DNA of 64,000 nucleotides from Xenorhabdus japonica (GCF_900115195.1 NZ_FOVO01000003.1:62001-126000), one strand, 5' to 3'; positions 35,824 to 45,797 are shown, counted from the first letter of the stretch. Notes: generated by a model from the sequence alone, not told the origin. Program-made: numbers and translations.

Positions 35824-36321
35824 ATGGATAGGAATGAATTTTATCAAGAGTTAGCAGATGGTTTGATAGCACTGCTATCTGGTGAGTACGACTTTATCGC
35901 TTCTCTTGCTAACACAAGCGCATTGTTATACGAACGTTTGGATAATGTTAATTGGGTTGGCTTTTATTTAGTGGATGGTGATACCCTAGTATTAGGGCCA
36001 TTTCAGGGCAAAAATGCCTGTGTTCGCATCCCTATAGGAAAGGGGGTATGCGGAACGGCTGTAGCGAATAAGAGCATACAGCGTATTTCTGATGTGCATG
36101 CTTTCCCTGGCCATATAGCCTGTGATGTCGCCAGTAATGCTGAAATTGTACTTCCTTTAGAAATCAATGGACAAATTATTGGAGTTTTGGATATTGATAG
36201 CACGGTTTTTGGTCAGTTTGACGAGAATGATGAAAATGGCTTGAAAGCTTTAGTTATCAGGCTTTGTGAGCATTTGGAACAATGTATTGTTTCAAAATAT
36301 CTACAACAGAGCCTAACTTAA
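35824..36321 (+). CDS. msrC: Free methionine-(R)-sulfoxide reductase
   Basis: A 165-residue GAF-domain enzyme that reduces free Met-R-sulfoxide to methionine. The three functional cysteines are at 66, 76 and 100 (KNACVRIPIGKGVCGTAV ... GHIACDVAS) with the spacing of E. coli MsrC (84, 94, 118), along with the active-site WVGFYL and VLDIDS motifs. It lies upstream of proQ and prc as in E. coli (yebR-proQ-prc). Confidence 0.95.
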   Translation: MDRNEFYQELADGLIALLSGEYDFIASLANTSALLYERLDNVNWVGFYLVDGDTLVLGPFQGKNACVRIPIGKGVCGTAVANKSIQRISDVHAFPGHIACDVASNAEIVLPLEINGQIIGVLDIDSTVFGQFDENDENGLKALVIRLCEHLEQCIVSKYLQQSLT

Positions 36322-36416
36322 CATATGTATCACCTAGCATTTATCAGCAACGCCATTATAATGTCGCCTGTTCGTGCCTGCGCTGGTTGGCAAAACCGTT
36401 GTAATCAGGAAATTTC

Positions 36417-37127
36417 ATGGAAAAGCAACCTAAGTTGAATAGTAGTAAAGAAGTCATTGTTTTCTTGGCTGAGCGTTTCCCGCTTTGTTTCGTGGCAGAA
36501 GGTGAAGCACGTCCCTTGAAGATCGGGATCTTTCAGGACATTGTTGAACGTATTCAGGGCGAAGAGTGTTTAAGTAAAACACAGCTCCGTTCTGCTCTGC
36601 GTTTGTATACTTCCAGTTGGCGCTATTTATATGGTGTTAAAGAGGGGGTTCAACGTGTTGATCTTGATGGGAATGCGTGTGGTGAGTTGGAAGTTGAACA
36701 TATTGAACATGCGCATCAGCAACTGATAGAAGCGAAAGCGCGAGTACAAGCTCAACGTGCTGAACAGCGCGCCAAGAAACGTGAAACTGAAAATGTATCT
36801 GATAAGAAAAGTGAACGCCCTGTGAATAAAAAGCCGGCTTCTCGCCGTCAGAAGACATTGGGTGATGGTGAAAAACGTCCGGCCCGTTCGCAAAATCGTA
36901 TGCAGCAATCGCGTAAACCTGCAGATAAAACCACAAAGAAAATTGCACAACCAGAGTTGATCTCAGTTACTGATGTATCCTCTTTGAAAGTCGGGCAGAC
37001 AATCAAAATAAATGTAGGAACAAGTTTAGTGGATGCATCTGTGCTTGAAATTGCAAAAGATGGTGTAAGAGTGCAGTTACCTACAGGTTTAGCAATGATT
37101 GTACGCGCAGAACACTTAAAGTTCTGA
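36417..37127 (+). CDS. proQ: RNA chaperone ProQ
   Basis: A 236-residue global RNA-binding protein. The N-terminal FinO-like domain (about 1-120) reads [32 protein letters not shown] and [17 protein letters not shown]; a basic, low-complexity linker rich in Lys/Arg/Glu follows (about 115-180); the C-terminal Tudor-like domain is [20 protein letters not shown]...VRAEHLKF. It binds small RNAs and mRNA 3' ends and promotes ProP synthesis. Thirteen to nineteen bases separate it from prc, forming the conserved proQ-prc operon. Confidence 0.97.
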   Translation: MEKQPKLNSSKEVIVFLAERFPLCFVAEGEARPLKIGIFQDIVERIQGEECLSKTQLRSALRLYTSSWRYLYGVKEGVQRVDLDGNACGELEVEHIEHAHQQLIEAKARVQAQRAEQRAKKRETENVSDKKSERPVNKKPASRRQKTLGDGEKRPARSQNRMQQSRKPADKTTKKIAQPELISVTDVSSLKVGQTIKINVGTSLVDASVLEIAKDGVRVQLPTGLAMIVRAEHLKF

Positions 37128-37146
37128 TACGGAGGCCAACTTGGGC

Positions 37147-39228
37147 ATGAACAAACTCATTACTTTGGCTTTCGTTTTAGGTCTATCATTTTTTAGTATA
37201 GGTTATGCAGATACTACTAATGGCAATGCGACTAATGGTGGCAATGCTACCAACGCCAATGTCATTAATAGTCACAACACAGCTGTTATTAGTCTGAGTC
37301 AGTTGCCGGATTTAAAACCGGAACCGCAGCATCTTACGGTAAGCTCGCGGATTGTTACCCGCTTTCTTCGCTCTCATTATCGCCAATTTTATTTGGATGC
37401 GGATTTTTCAGGAAAAATTTTTGATCGTTACCTGAATCAACTGGATTATTGGCACAATGTTTTTTTGGTATCTGATATCACGCAGTTTGCGACTCAAAAG
37501 GGAAAATTAGGGGAAGAACTCGAAAAGGGAGAGCTAAAACTTCCTTATGACCTATTTAATCTGATGCAAAAGCGCCGCTTTGAACGCTATCAATATGTGC
37601 TCTCTCGTTTAGAGCAGCCTATTGATTTAAACGGTCATGATAAAATTGAAACTGACCGAACTAAAGCTCTGTGGCCAAAGAGTGTTGAGGAACTGAATAA
37701 ACTTTGGGATGATAAAATCAAATTTGATTGGATAAATCTTAAATTATCCGGCAAAAATGATAAAGAAATCAAAGAAACTCTGACCAAACGTTATCGGACG
37801 TTGTTGAAACGCCTCACACAAACCAAGAGTGAAGATGTTTTTCAAAATATCATGATGGCTTTTGCCCGTGAAATAGATCCACATACTAGTTATCTTTCAC
37901 CTCGTGATACAGAACAGTTTAATTCAGAGATGAGTTTATCTCTTGAAGGCATCGGTGCTGTTTTACAATATGACGATGAATATATTTCCATTCGTTCATT
38001 ACTTGCTGGAGGCCCTGCGGCTAAAAGTAATTCATTGAAAATTGGGGATAAAATTATTGGTGTTGGGCCGGTTGGCAAGCCTATTGTAGATGTTGTTGGA
38101 TGGCGTCTGGAAGATGTTGTTGCCCTTATCAAAGGGCCGAAGGGGAGTAAAGTCCGCCTTGAAATCACTCCAAGTGCAAAGGGGGCAAAAAACCACATTG
38201 TTACCTTGACTCGTGAAAATATCCGTCTTGAAGATAATGCTGTCAAGATGTCGATGAAAACGGTAGGAAAGGAGAAAGTTGGTGTTTTGGATATACCAAG
38301 TTTCTATGTCGGCTTGACTCATGATGTAAAAGTACAGTTGCAGAAGCTCACTAAAGAGGGTGCTTCCTCAATCATAATTGATTTGCGTGGCAATGGTGGT
38401 GGCGCATTGACAGAAGCTGTATCGTTATCTGGTTTGTTTATTTCTACTGGCCCTGTGGTTCAGATTCGGGATAACACAGGTCGAATTAAAGAAGAATCAG
38501 ATATGGATGAGGCAATATATTATAAAGGCCCGCTGGTTGTTCTTATTGACAATAGAAGTGCTTCTGCGTCTGAAATTTTCGCGGCCGCGATACAAGATTA
38601 TGGGCGTGGATTAATTGTAGGAGAGCCTACTTTTGGTAAAGGAACTGTTCAGCAATACCGTCCTTTGAATCGTATTTATGACCAGATGCTACGACCTGAG
38701 TGGCCAGAGATTGGCTCCGTACAATACACGATCCAGAAATTTTATCGGATAAATGGCGGTAGTACTCAGCTTAAAGGTGTAACACCTGATTTAATTATGC
38801 CAACTGGGGAAGAACCTTCTGATATAGGGGAAAGCAAAGAGGACAATGCGTTACCTTGGGATAGTATCCCGCCCGCACATTATATTTCCTCAAAAGTAAT
38901 TTCAGAGTTAACGCCGCTACTGACTAAACTGCATAACCGACGGATTGCTAATGATCCTGAATTTAGATATATCAAACAGGACATTGCTTACTACAAAGTC
39001 ATCAAAGAACGTAATGGTGTTTATTCCTTGAACTATGCTCAAAGAGAGAAAGAAAACAAGGAATACGAAACAAACAAGTTGAATCGTATTAATGAACGCT
39101 TTAAACGAGAAGGTAAAAAACCGCTTAAATCACTTGATGATTTACCAAAAGATTATGAAGGGCCAGATCCTTACTTAGATGAATCTGTAAAAATTGCACT
39201 GGATTTGGCGCACCAGCCTTTGAAGTAG
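37147..39228 (+). CDS. prc: Tail-specific periplasmic protease Prc (Tsp)
   Basis: A 693-residue protease that degrades SsrA-tagged and other periplasmic proteins and trims PBP3. The layout is signal peptide (1-20), the DUF3340-type N-domain, a PDZ domain (about 240-330, SLSLEGIGAVLQ...), and the S41 catalytic domain with Ser473 (SASASEIFAAA) and Lys498 (FGKGTVQQYRPLNR). An oddity is a short Asn/Thr/Gly repeat tract right after the signal peptide (TTNGNATNGGNATNAN), absent from E. coli. GGAGG at 37131-37135 could serve either TTG 37141 or ATG 37147; I prefer the ATG. Confidence 0.95.
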   Translation: MNKLITLAFVLGLSFFSIGYADTTNGNATNGGNATNANVINSHNTAVISLSQLPDLKPEPQHLTVSSRIVTRFLRSHYRQFYLDADFSGKIFDRYLNQLDYWHNVFLVSDITQFATQKGKLGEELEKGELKLPYDLFNLMQKRRFERYQYVLSRLEQPIDLNGHDKIETDRTKALWPKSVEELNKLWDDKIKFDWINLKLSGKNDKEIKETLTKRYRTLLKRLTQTKSEDVFQNIMMAFAREIDPHTSYLSPRDTEQFNSEMSLSLEGIGAVLQYDDEYISIRSLLAGGPAAKSNSLKIGDKIIGVGPVGKPIVDVVGWRLEDVVALIKGPKGSKVRLEITPSAKGAKNHIVTLTRENIRLEDNAVKMSMKTVGKEKVGVLDIPSFYVGLTHDVKVQLQKLTKEGASSIIIDLRGNGGGALTEAVSLSGLFISTGPVVQIRDNTGRIKEESDMDEAIYYKGPLVVLIDNRSASASEIFAAAIQDYGRGLIVGEPTFGKGTVQQYRPLNRIYDQMLRPEWPEIGSVQYTIQKFYRINGGSTQLKGVTPDLIMPTGEEPSDIGESKEDNALPWDSIPPAHYISSKVISELTPLLTKLHNRRIANDPEFRYIKQDIAYYKVIKERNGVYSLNYAQREKENKEYETNKLNRINERFKREGKKPLKSLDDLPKDYEGPDPYLDESVKIALDLAHQPLK

Positions 39229-39260
39229 CTGTAACGAGTAATTTAAAATTCGTTATAAAT

Positions 39261-39289
39261 AAAAGGTCGGCTTGATAGCTGGCCTTTTT
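39261..39289 (+). terminator. proQ-prc terminator
   Basis: An 11-bp stem with two wobbles (AAAAGGTCGGC / GCTGGCCTTTT), a 6-nt loop and a T5 run. Confidence 0.82.
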
Positions 39290-39337
39290 ATTATATTGTA
39301 AAGTTATGTTGTTTCTATCGATTAGCATTTGAAAAAA

Positions 39338-39366
39338 TTTGAATAATACGGGGAAGCCCCCATCTT
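39338..39366 (+). promoter_or_regulatory. Heat-shock (sigma-32) type promoter for htpX
   Basis: TTTGAA at 39338-39343 and CCCCATCTT at 39358-39366 are 14 bases apart, matching the sigma-32 pattern CTTGAA - 13 to 17 - CCCCATNT. htpX is a known heat-shock gene in E. coli, so this fits; an alternative -35 (TTGAAA, 39329) exists. Confidence 0.6.
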
Positions 39367-39418
39367 AATAGCTTAGCTCTTAGTTGAACTGTTTGATAAT
39401 TAAAGGAAGCAAATTTAT

Positions 39419-40303
39419 ATGATGAGAATAGTCTTGTTCCTTCTCACGAACCTCGCTGTGATGATGGTGTTTGGGATAATACTTTCACTTACTGGAATTC
39501 AGCGGAGTAGTGTTTCTGGTCTCATGATTATGGCTGGTTTATTTGGCTTTGGTGGTGCATTTATTTCATTGTTAATATCGAAATGGATGGCTCTGCGTTC
39601 TGTTGGTGGTCAGATTATTGAAAAACCTTCCAACGAAACTGAAGCTTGGTTGATGGAAACTGTGCGTCGTCAAGCAAATCAGGTTGGAATTACTATGCCA
39701 CAAGTGGCTATTTATGATGCTTTAGATATTAACGCATTTGCTACAGGAGCGCGCCGTAATGCTTCTCTGGTTGCTGTTAGTACAGGGTTACTGGACAACA
39801 TGAGCCGTGATGAAGCTGAAGCCGTCATTGCACATGAGATTAGCCATATTGCTAATGGTGACATGGTGACGATGACATTGTTGCAAGGTATTGTGAATAC
39901 ATTCGTTATCTTTATCTCACGTATTATTGCACAAGCAGCTGCGAGCTTCCTTTCTAGTAATGATGATGAAAGTGAAAGCAGCAGTAATGGCAATCCAATC
40001 GTCTACATGGTGATTTCCATGGTGTTGGAGATCGTATTTGGTATTCTGGCAAGTATTATTACTATGTGGTTCTCCCGTTATCGTGAATTCCATGCGGATG
40101 CAGGATCAGCGAAATTGGTTGGACGTGAAAAGATGATTGCTGCATTGCAACGTCTGAAGACCAGCTATGAACCTCAGGAAGAGGGGTCTATGAAGGCATT
40201 CTGTATTAATGGTAAATCTAAGAGTTTCAGTGAGTTGTTCTTGTCCCATCCTCCGTTGGATAAGCGTATTGAAGCTCTTCGTAGCGGTGAATATATAAAA
40301 TAA
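39419..40303 (+). CDS. htpX: Heat-shock membrane protease HtpX
   Basis: A 294-residue inner-membrane zinc metallopeptidase (family M48) that with FtsH removes misfolded membrane proteins. Two N-terminal helices (about 4-24, 34-54), the zinc motif HEISH with His139, Glu140, His143, two further helices (about 158-178, 192-215) and the third zinc ligand Glu in [13 protein letters not shown] are visible; the C-terminal [18 protein letters not shown] motif is conserved. Start ATG 39419 has AAGGAAG upstream. A sigma-32-like promoter precedes it. Confidence 0.97.
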   Translation: MMRIVLFLLTNLAVMMVFGIILSLTGIQRSSVSGLMIMAGLFGFGGAFISLLISKWMALRSVGGQIIEKPSNETEAWLMETVRRQANQVGITMPQVAIYDALDINAFATGARRNASLVAVSTGLLDNMSRDEAEAVIAHEISHIANGDMVTMTLLQGIVNTFVIFISRIIAQAAASFLSSNDDESESSSNGNPIVYMVISMVLEIVFGILASIITMWFSRYREFHADAGSAKLVGREKMIAALQRLKTSYEPQEEGSMKAFCINGKSKSFSELFLSHPPLDKRIEALRSGEYIK

Positions 40304-40379
40304 TACGATAAGTTTTTTCTTGGTATGAATAAGAAAGATACTTAATCTATAGCAAATATTTAGTAGGTTAGTAGCCACA

Positions 40380-40413
40380 AAGCCGAGCGTCATGATGAAG
40401 CTTGGCTTTTTTT
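40380..40413 (+). terminator. htpX terminator
   Basis: A 9-bp stem with a wobble (AAGCCGAGC / GCTTGGCTT) and an 11-nt loop, then a T7 tract. Confidence 0.8.
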
Positions 40414-40527
40414 AATTTTCTTTTTAGTCTCTTTTCTCCGGAGAGAAAATGTATTTTGGTGACATGACAGTATGCTTCTCAGTGGGAATTAAAGGGAAAA
40501 AGGTGTAAACAAGAGGGAAGAAAATTG

Positions 40528-40565
40528 TAAAAATGCCCCCTTTGGCTGTAATGCTCAAAAGGGGC
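40528..40565 (-). terminator. tcyP terminator
   Basis: On the minus strand GCCCCTTTT pairs with AAAGGGGGC around a 12-nt loop and is followed by a T5-containing tail; 48 bases past the tcyP stop. Confidence 0.75.
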
Positions 40566-40612
40566 TAAGTTTTATCTAGCCTAAATTTAAATTCTATTTA
40601 ATTGGATTAGAA

Positions 40613-42004
40613 TTAAAATTGGCTTAACGTCGCTTCTTCGTCTTGCTCAAACACTTCTTTGTTGGTTTTTCTCATCAATTGGCTTGTGATTGTACCAGCA
40701 GCCATAGCGCCATTAACATTTAATGCTGTGCGTCCCATATCAATAAGAGGCTCAACAGAAATCAGCAGTGCTACTAAAGTGACGGGTAGCCCCATAGCAG
40801 GTAAAACAATTAATGCTGCAAATGTTGCTCCACCACCAACGCCAGCGACACCAGCAGAACTGATAGTCACAATTCCCACAAGAGTTGCAATCCACAATGG
40901 ATCAAAAGGATTAATACCAACGGTTGGAGCAACCATCACTGCCAACATGGCTGGATAGATACCAGCACAGCCATTTTGCCCAATAGTCGCGCCAAAAGAA
41001 GCAGAGAAGCTGGCGATAGACTCAGGAACACCGAGGCGACGAGTTTGTGTTTCAACATTCAAGGGAATACTCGCAGCGCTTGAACGACTGGTAAATGCAA
41101 ATGTCAATACAGGGCCTGCTTTTTTAAAGAATTTCAGGGGATTAATCCCAGTCAATGCCAAAAGTCCGCCATGTACTACAAACATCAGGCCAAGGGCGAT
41201 ATAGGAAGCAACGACAAAATTGCCTAATTGAGTGATATCATGAATATTGGAACTGGCAACAACTTTAGTCATTAAAGCCATTACGCCGTATGGGGTAAGG
41301 CGCATAACCAATCTAACCAGTTTCATTGCCCATGCTTGCATAGTATCAATGGCAGAGAGAGCTCGTTCACCACGTTCATGATCATCTTTAAGCATTTGTA
41401 GTGCAGCGACGCCTAAAAATGCCGCAAAAATTACAACGCTAATAATAGAGGTTGGGCGTGCACCCGTCAGATCAGCAAAGGGATTTTTAGGGATAAAAGA
41501 AAGAATAATCTGAGGTACACTCATATCTGAAACTTTGCCAATATAATTGCTTTCAATTGCTGATAAACGAGCAGTTTCTTGAGTGCCTTGAATTAGCCCG
41601 GCTGCACTTAAGCCAAATAAATTGGCGATTACAATGCCGATTAGAGCGGAAATCGCTGTAGTGAACAGCAAAGTGCCAATGGTAAAAAAGCTGATTTTTC
41701 CTAAGGAGGATGCTTTATGTAAGCGCGCAACGGCACTTAGGATAGAAGCAAAAACCAACGGCATGATAACCATTTGTAGTAATTGTACATAACCATTACC
41801 GACGATATTGAACCATTTAATTGATTCTTTCACGGTAATATTGTCTGTTCCATAAATGATGTTTAATGCCAGCCCAAAAACAACACCTACGACTAGAGCC
41901 ACAAGAACTTTTTTGGACAAGCTCCAATTATTTGAACTCGTTTTTGCTAATAAAATAAGTAGTGCTACAAAAACGAGCACGTTAATGATGAGTGGTAAAT
42001 TCAT
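40613..42004 (-). CDS. tcyP: L-cystine symporter TcyP (YdjN)
   Basis: A 463-residue member of the dicarboxylate/amino-acid:cation symporter family, matching E. coli Tcy[63 protein letters not shown] (the serine-rich re-entrant loop), [20 protein letters not shown] and [17 protein letters not shown]. About eight helices plus two hairpins. It imports cystine and related compounds for sulfur supply; in E. coli it is controlled by CysB. It converges with htpX, each gene with its own terminator. Confidence 0.96.
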   Translation of the reverse strand: MNLPLIINVLVFVALLILLAKTSSNNWSLSKKVLVALVVGVVFGLALNIIYGTDNITVKESIKWFNIVGNGYVQLLQMVIMPLVFASILSAVARLHKASSLGKISFFTIGTLLFTTAISALIGIVIANLFGLSAAGLIQGTQETARLSAIESNYIGKVSDMSVPQIILSFIPKNPFADLTGARPTSIISVVIFAAFLGVAALQMLKDDHERGERALSAIDTMQAWAMKLVRLVMRLTPYGVMALMTKVVASSNIHDITQLGNFVVASYIALGLMFVVHGGLLALTGINPLKFFKKAGPVLTFAFTSRSSAASIPLNVETQTRRLGVPESIASFSASFGATIGQNGCAGIYPAMLAVMVAPTVGINPFDPLWIATLVGIVTISSAGVAGVGGGATFAALIVLPAMGLPVTLVALLISVEPLIDMGRTALNVNGAMAAGTITSQLMRKTNKEVFEQDEEATLSQF

Positions 42005-42023
42005 CCCTAGTCTCCAAAACTTA

Positions 42024-42075
42024 TATACTCTTTATATTTCGAGTTGCAGTATGCAGCTTGCAATATATGGATATA
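42024..42075. repeat. Short palindromic interspersed repeat
   Basis: TATACTCTTTATATTTCGAG and its near-complement GCAATATATGGATATA form an imperfect 52-bp palindrome. Its ends resemble those of the repeats at 21670, 33078 and 50540, with nearly all internal sequence missing. It sits in the tcyP upstream region. Confidence 0.5.
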
Positions 42076-42489
42076 AGTGTATCTGTATATGATATATATT
42101 TTTTGCATGATATATAATCGTTCTGGATGATGAGAAAAATACTCTATATCTTTTCCCAATCTGTTGATTTATAAACTGTATCTCAATTTGAAATCTATCG
42201 AATACATACCATGAAATGCTGAAGGTAGAATGTTATCAGTATCAGAAGTCTCTTACTTATAATTAAATGGAATGTAATATAATTATTTTTTACTAACTAG
42301 TTTAATTGGTTATATATATTAATGTATGGTTGTTTGTTTTTTTGTTCTCGCTAGATCGTTAACGTTATAGTTAGGTGAGTTAAGAGTTCTTTAGGGAAAA
42401 AACAAGAGGTAACTAAGAAGAATTATTTATTTTTTCAGGTAACCCCACTTTTAAATGGGGGTTACGATAGTTTGTTATGGATTGATTAG
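42076..42489. other. AT-rich gap upstream of tcyP
   Basis: No gene is visible in these 414 bases. They hold the tcyP promoter region and, at 42439-42465, a GTAACCCC / GGGGTTAC hairpin past the ydjM stop; that hairpin lacks a T-run on either strand, so it is at best a weak end point for ydjM. Confidence 0.4.
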
Positions 42490-43080
42490 CTACTTGTAGA
42501 AATTCTGTAGCTTATCATGCAATTTATCGAGCTGTATTTTGTCAAATTGCACTTTGTCAAAATAGTGAGAAAATGAAAAATTGATATGTTGTGGAAGGAT
42601 AATCGCGATCACTACTACCAATACAGCAATGAAGCGTTCAGCTTTTTTGCGCTCCTTACCTCTGAGAATAGGAATACAAAAACGTATTCTCAGAGGCCAT
42701 AAGAGTGGGATACCGGCAGGAGTAAGCATATCAGCAATAAGATGGCTGATGTAACCGATAATCATTGCATGGACAAAGTCAGTCGGAATAGGCCAATCAG
42801 AAGGGATTTCAGTCTGGAATAACGTAACCCCTACGAGCAGCGCTAATAAACTATGTGTAAATCCACGATGTCCACATAAACGCGCAATTGGAATGGATAT
42901 AAAGCGGAATAGTCTACCTAAAGTTGAGCTTGGGTGGTCGATATCTGGTAACAATGAAGCCAGAAGCACACCGGGAAGCATATGTAACCAGTCTCCCTGT
43001 GCTATTTCTGGTGTGATTTCTAGCTGGTGAGCCAATACAAGGCTGGCAACGGAAAAAAGAAGATGTCCTTCTGCTGTCAT
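42490..43080 (-). CDS. ydjM: YdjM-family (DUF457) membrane-bound metal-dependent hydrolase, SOS gene
   Basis: A 196-residue inner-membrane protein with about four helices. The family motifs are MTAEGHLLFSVASLV, LLASLLPDIDHPSS, CGHRGFTHSLLALL and GYISHLIADMLTPAGIPLLWP, whose His/Asp residues suggest a metal site. In E. coli ydjM is repressed by LexA, and a consensus LexA box lies just upstream here, supporting orthology. The biochemical role is unknown. The last 40 residues have a repetitive pattern (DKVQFDKIQLDKLHDKLQ) not found in E. coli. Confidence 0.92.
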   Translation of the reverse strand: MTAEGHLLFSVASLVLAHQLEITPEIAQGDWLHMLPGVLLASLLPDIDHPSSTLGRLFRFISIPIARLCGHRGFTHSLLALLVGVTLFQTEIPSDWPIPTDFVHAMIIGYISHLIADMLTPAGIPLLWPLRIRFCIPILRGKERKKAERFIAVLVVVIAIILPQHINFSFSHYFDKVQFDKIQLDKLHDKLQNFYK

Positions 43081-43111
43081 AACGATTTATACTAATTATT
43101 TATGCTGATTG

Positions 43112-43127
43112 CTGTTTAAACATACAG
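43112..43127 (-). promoter_or_regulatory. LexA box upstream of ydjM
   Basis: CTGT-TTAAACAT-ACAG matches the CTGT-N8-ACAG LexA consensus exactly with an A/T-rich spacer, 32 bases before the ydjM start codon. Confidence 0.88.
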
Positions 43128-43281
43128 TGAAGCAGTATAGAGGGTTTTTCATAAGGATAATAGAGGGTAAATAAGAAAAATATTTTATTTATTAATATAT
43201 CCCCTTTATTTTTTAAGAGGTTAATATTTGCGCTGCCAGATACAGAGAAATAGATATTGGATAATGGCAGCGCGGTGGTTA

Positions 43282-43947
43282 TTAAGTAATATCTTCTATT
43301 GTTAATTTTTCCAGTGAATTCAGCTTAATATCAGCTATTGACCAACGGGGATCATCGAAATGGCTGGCAGCAGGAACGACAATCGAGCGCATTCTTGCTG
43401 CTTTGGTTGCTATCATGCCGTTAAATGAATCTTCTAATATGAGACAGTTAATTGGGTTGACTCCAAGTTGACTAGCTGCCAACAAATACACTTCGGGATG
43501 TGGTTTGCTGTAAGGTAAGTGTGCGGCAGAAACTACAGTATCAAAGTAATGTCGGAGGTTAAATAATTCGAGGACTTGTTCGAGCATCTTATAGGGTGAG
43601 GCAGAGGCCAGACCGATTTTCAATCCACGTTCGCGGCAGAGATTTAACGCATATTCTACCCCAGGTAGTAAAGGACGGTTTTCTTTAACTGACTGAACAA
43701 CGTAATTGATGATGCGTTGCTCAACTTCACTTTTGGAGACACCTTGCCAAGGTGATGCTTGATACCATAGTTCAACAACGTGATCGATTCGTAATCCCAA
43801 TGTATCAGGTAATACTGCCGCCAAATTCAAATCTAGCCCTAATTCACTGAATACACTTTTTTCGCCTTGTTCCCAGTAAGGTTCAGAATCAATCAGCAAA
43901 CCATCCATATCAAAAATGGCGGCTTCTATAGGTAAACAAAATGACAT
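43282..43947 (-). CDS. hxpB: Hexitol/2-deoxyglucose-6-phosphate phosphatase (HAD family)
   Basis: A 221-residue haloacid-dehalogenase hydrolase with motif I DMDGLLIDSEP (nucleophile Asp), motif II LASASPY, motif III Lys in YSKPHPEVYL and motif IV LEDSFNGM. It is collinear with E. coli YniC/HxpB, which removes phosphate from 2-deoxyglucose-6-phosphate and hexitol phosphates. In E. coli it also lies beside yniB and yniA, as here. Confidence 0.94.
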   Translation of the reverse strand: MSFCLPIEAAIFDMDGLLIDSEPYWEQGEKSVFSELGLDLNLAAVLPDTLGLRIDHVVELWYQASPWQGVSKSEVEQRIINYVVQSVKENRPLLPGVEYALNLCRERGLKIGLASASPYKMLEQVLELFNLRHYFDTVVSAAHLPYSKPHPEVYLLAASQLGVNPINCLILEDSFNGMIATKAARMRSIVVPAASHFDDPRWSIADIKLNSLEKLTIEDIT

Positions 43948-44153
43948 TTCATATCTCTCCGCAATGATAATAATGATTAATGAGCTTTGATTGTAACAAT
44001 TCCAATAAATTAAATCTCATTATGAGTAATAACAAAGAAAGAAATAGTTTTATAGGAAAAATAAGATAATTACCCTAAAAATAGGGTTAAAGTTGGTTCC
44101 TTATGAGCTATTATTGAGTAAAAATAAAATGATTTATATTAATGGAGAGTGTA

Positions 44154-44723
44154 ATGACGTATCAACAAGCCGGATATGTAGCTCTTGCTAAACGAATCTT
44201 GGGCTGGATTATTTTTGTATCGGCCTTTTTGTCAACGTTTGCCTCCGTTATTAATCTAGCATGGCAACATGGTGTTAAAGGTGGTGGTGTTAAATGTGAT
44301 AGTATTAACGCGGTATTGAATGATTTTCTCAAGATGATGACAGAAATGATTAAATTTAATACACCATTTTTGGATTTTTTTGGAAGCATTCTCCAACCCC
44401 TGATCATATTGTTGGAATTACAGGGGGGAAATATTAGTTTTCTGGTAATTTATATTTTGATGTTTGTTGGTCTGGCAATGAATGCGTCGGATTTAAGAAT
44501 GTATCGTCAATTTAGATTCATCAAAGAACGCATTGAAGATCAAATGATCCTTGAACATGCAAAGGAAAGTGAAAGAACCAAAGAACAATTAGAGGCCAAA
44601 ATTAAATTTCCCCGTCATTCCTTAATTCAGTCAGATTTTTATCCTTTATATATTACCAATCATTATTGGTATAATTGCCTAATTTTTTATGTAACTTTTT
44701 GGAATGACAATGTAATTAAATAA
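44154..44723 (+). pseudogene. yniB: YniB-like membrane protein with a decayed 3' end
   Basis: From ATG 44154 (GGAG at 44144-44147) the protein follows E. coli YniB: MTYQQAGYVALAKRILGWII, NTPFLDFFG, FVGLAMNASDLRMYRQ and IEDQMILEHAKE...TKEQLEAKI. After SLIQS the expected last helix is not in frame; the +1 frame instead reads FILYILPIIIGIIA, matching E. coli LYILPVIIIAAG, then meets TAA. So a one-base indel near 44632-44650 replaced the C-terminal helix by YITNHYWYN..., and the original frame now has further stops. The protein is probably non-functional or altered. Its function in E. coli is unknown. Confidence 0.75.
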
Positions 44724-44933
44724 TAGTTAATCACTGTGCAAGGATGCTCCGTTCAGTATTTTTGTTAAAGTAAATTAATATTTTTAATACCAAGATAATA
44801 TCTATTTTGTTAAAAAGTAAAGTGTTAACTCAGAGTTAATGAATAGAACTCAGAGCTAACAACAATAATAATTATTAATTTCAAAGATAATATTTTTCTT
44901 TTTCAAAGATAGTTTAATAAAGTTTTTTCATGT

Positions 44934-45797
44934 CTATTCAGATAAAAGCTTATCAATCATATTTTGTACTACAATAAAATTATCTCCTCCGAAAAGATTG
45001 CATCTATTTAACAGATAATAGAGTTGGTAAATAGATTGGCGCTCAAGGAAATCTTGAGGTAATGGCCAGACACTTTGGTAACCATCAAATACTTGCAAAG
45101 GAAGCTCCGGGTAAAGTGGCAGCATTGCCAGATCACATTCACGATCTCCCCAATAGCAAGCAGGATCAAAAATAACTGCACAATCATTGTTCAATGAGGC
45201 ACAGTTCATAGGCCATAGATCGCCATGCAGAAGAGAGGGTTGAGGGTGATGATTATGTAATTTCTCACTGATTATTTGGACAATTTGGTTAATATCTCCA
45301 AATATCATTCCGTTATCTGCGGCAAGTTGCAATTGCCACCCGATGCGTTTTTCGGCATAAAAATGATTCCAGCGCTTTTGCCACCCGTTTGGTTGTATGG
45401 TAGTCGCCAGCATGTTATCAAAATCAAAACCAAATTTAGGTTGTTCACTCCATTGATGCAGCTTTGCAAGGTGTTGACCAAAAAGATATGCGCTATGCGC
45501 GTTAAATGGTTTTATAGGCAAATGTTCCAGCAACAGGAAGCTATAGTTTCGGTCGTGACCGACACCATAAACATCGGGAACATGGGTTGTTTTGCTGCGA
45601 GCTAACAACTCCAGTTGTTCGGCCTCTGCTTTAAAAATTGGCAACATTTCTTTCACGTTGGATTTGATAAAGATATGTTGTTCACCATATTCAATGTACC
45701 AGGCACGGTGGATATCTCCTCCTGCCAATTCCATTTTATTGTGAATTTCAGCGTCACCAAAATGCTCACTTAATAGATGGTTCACTGCTTGCCACAT
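44934..45797 (-). CDS. yniA: Fructosamine/ketosamine-3-kinase family protein YniA
   Basis: A 287-residue kinase of the fructosamine-3-kinase (APH-like) fold. Visible are the Lys-containing strand QHIFIKSN, EAEQLELLARSKTTHVPDVYGVG, the LLEHLP hinge, the catalytic HGDLWPMNC (Asp as base) and the metal-binding FDPACYWGDRECDLAMLPLY. Family members phosphorylate ketosamines on glycated proteins or small molecules, initiating deglycation; the E. coli enzyme's substrate is not firmly known. Start ATG 45797 has GAGGTGA upstream. Confidence 0.95.
   Translation of the reverse strand: MWQAVNHLLSEHFGDAEIHNKMELAGGDIHRAWYIEYGEQHIFIKSNVKEMLPIFKAEAEQLELLARSKTTHVPDVYGVGHDRNYSFLLLEHLPIKPFNAHSAYLFGQHLAKLHQWSEQPKFGFDFDNMLATTIQPNGWQKRWNHFYAEKRIGWQLQLAADNGMIFGDINQIVQIISEKLHNHHPQPSLLHGDLWPMNCASLNNDCAVIFDPACYWGDRECDLAMLPLYPELPLQVFDGYQSVWPLPQDFLERQSIYQLYYLLNRCNLFGGDNFIVVQNMIDKLLSE

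Noticed and set aside
42439-42465. GTAACCCC/GGGGTTAC hairpin as ydjM terminator
   Set aside because: Good stem but no T-run on the relevant strand; kept only as a note in the gap entry.
43961-43984. Fur-like sequence upstream of hxpB
   Set aside because: Only about 12 of 19 positions agree, little better than expected in AT-rich DNA, and hxpB is not an iron gene.
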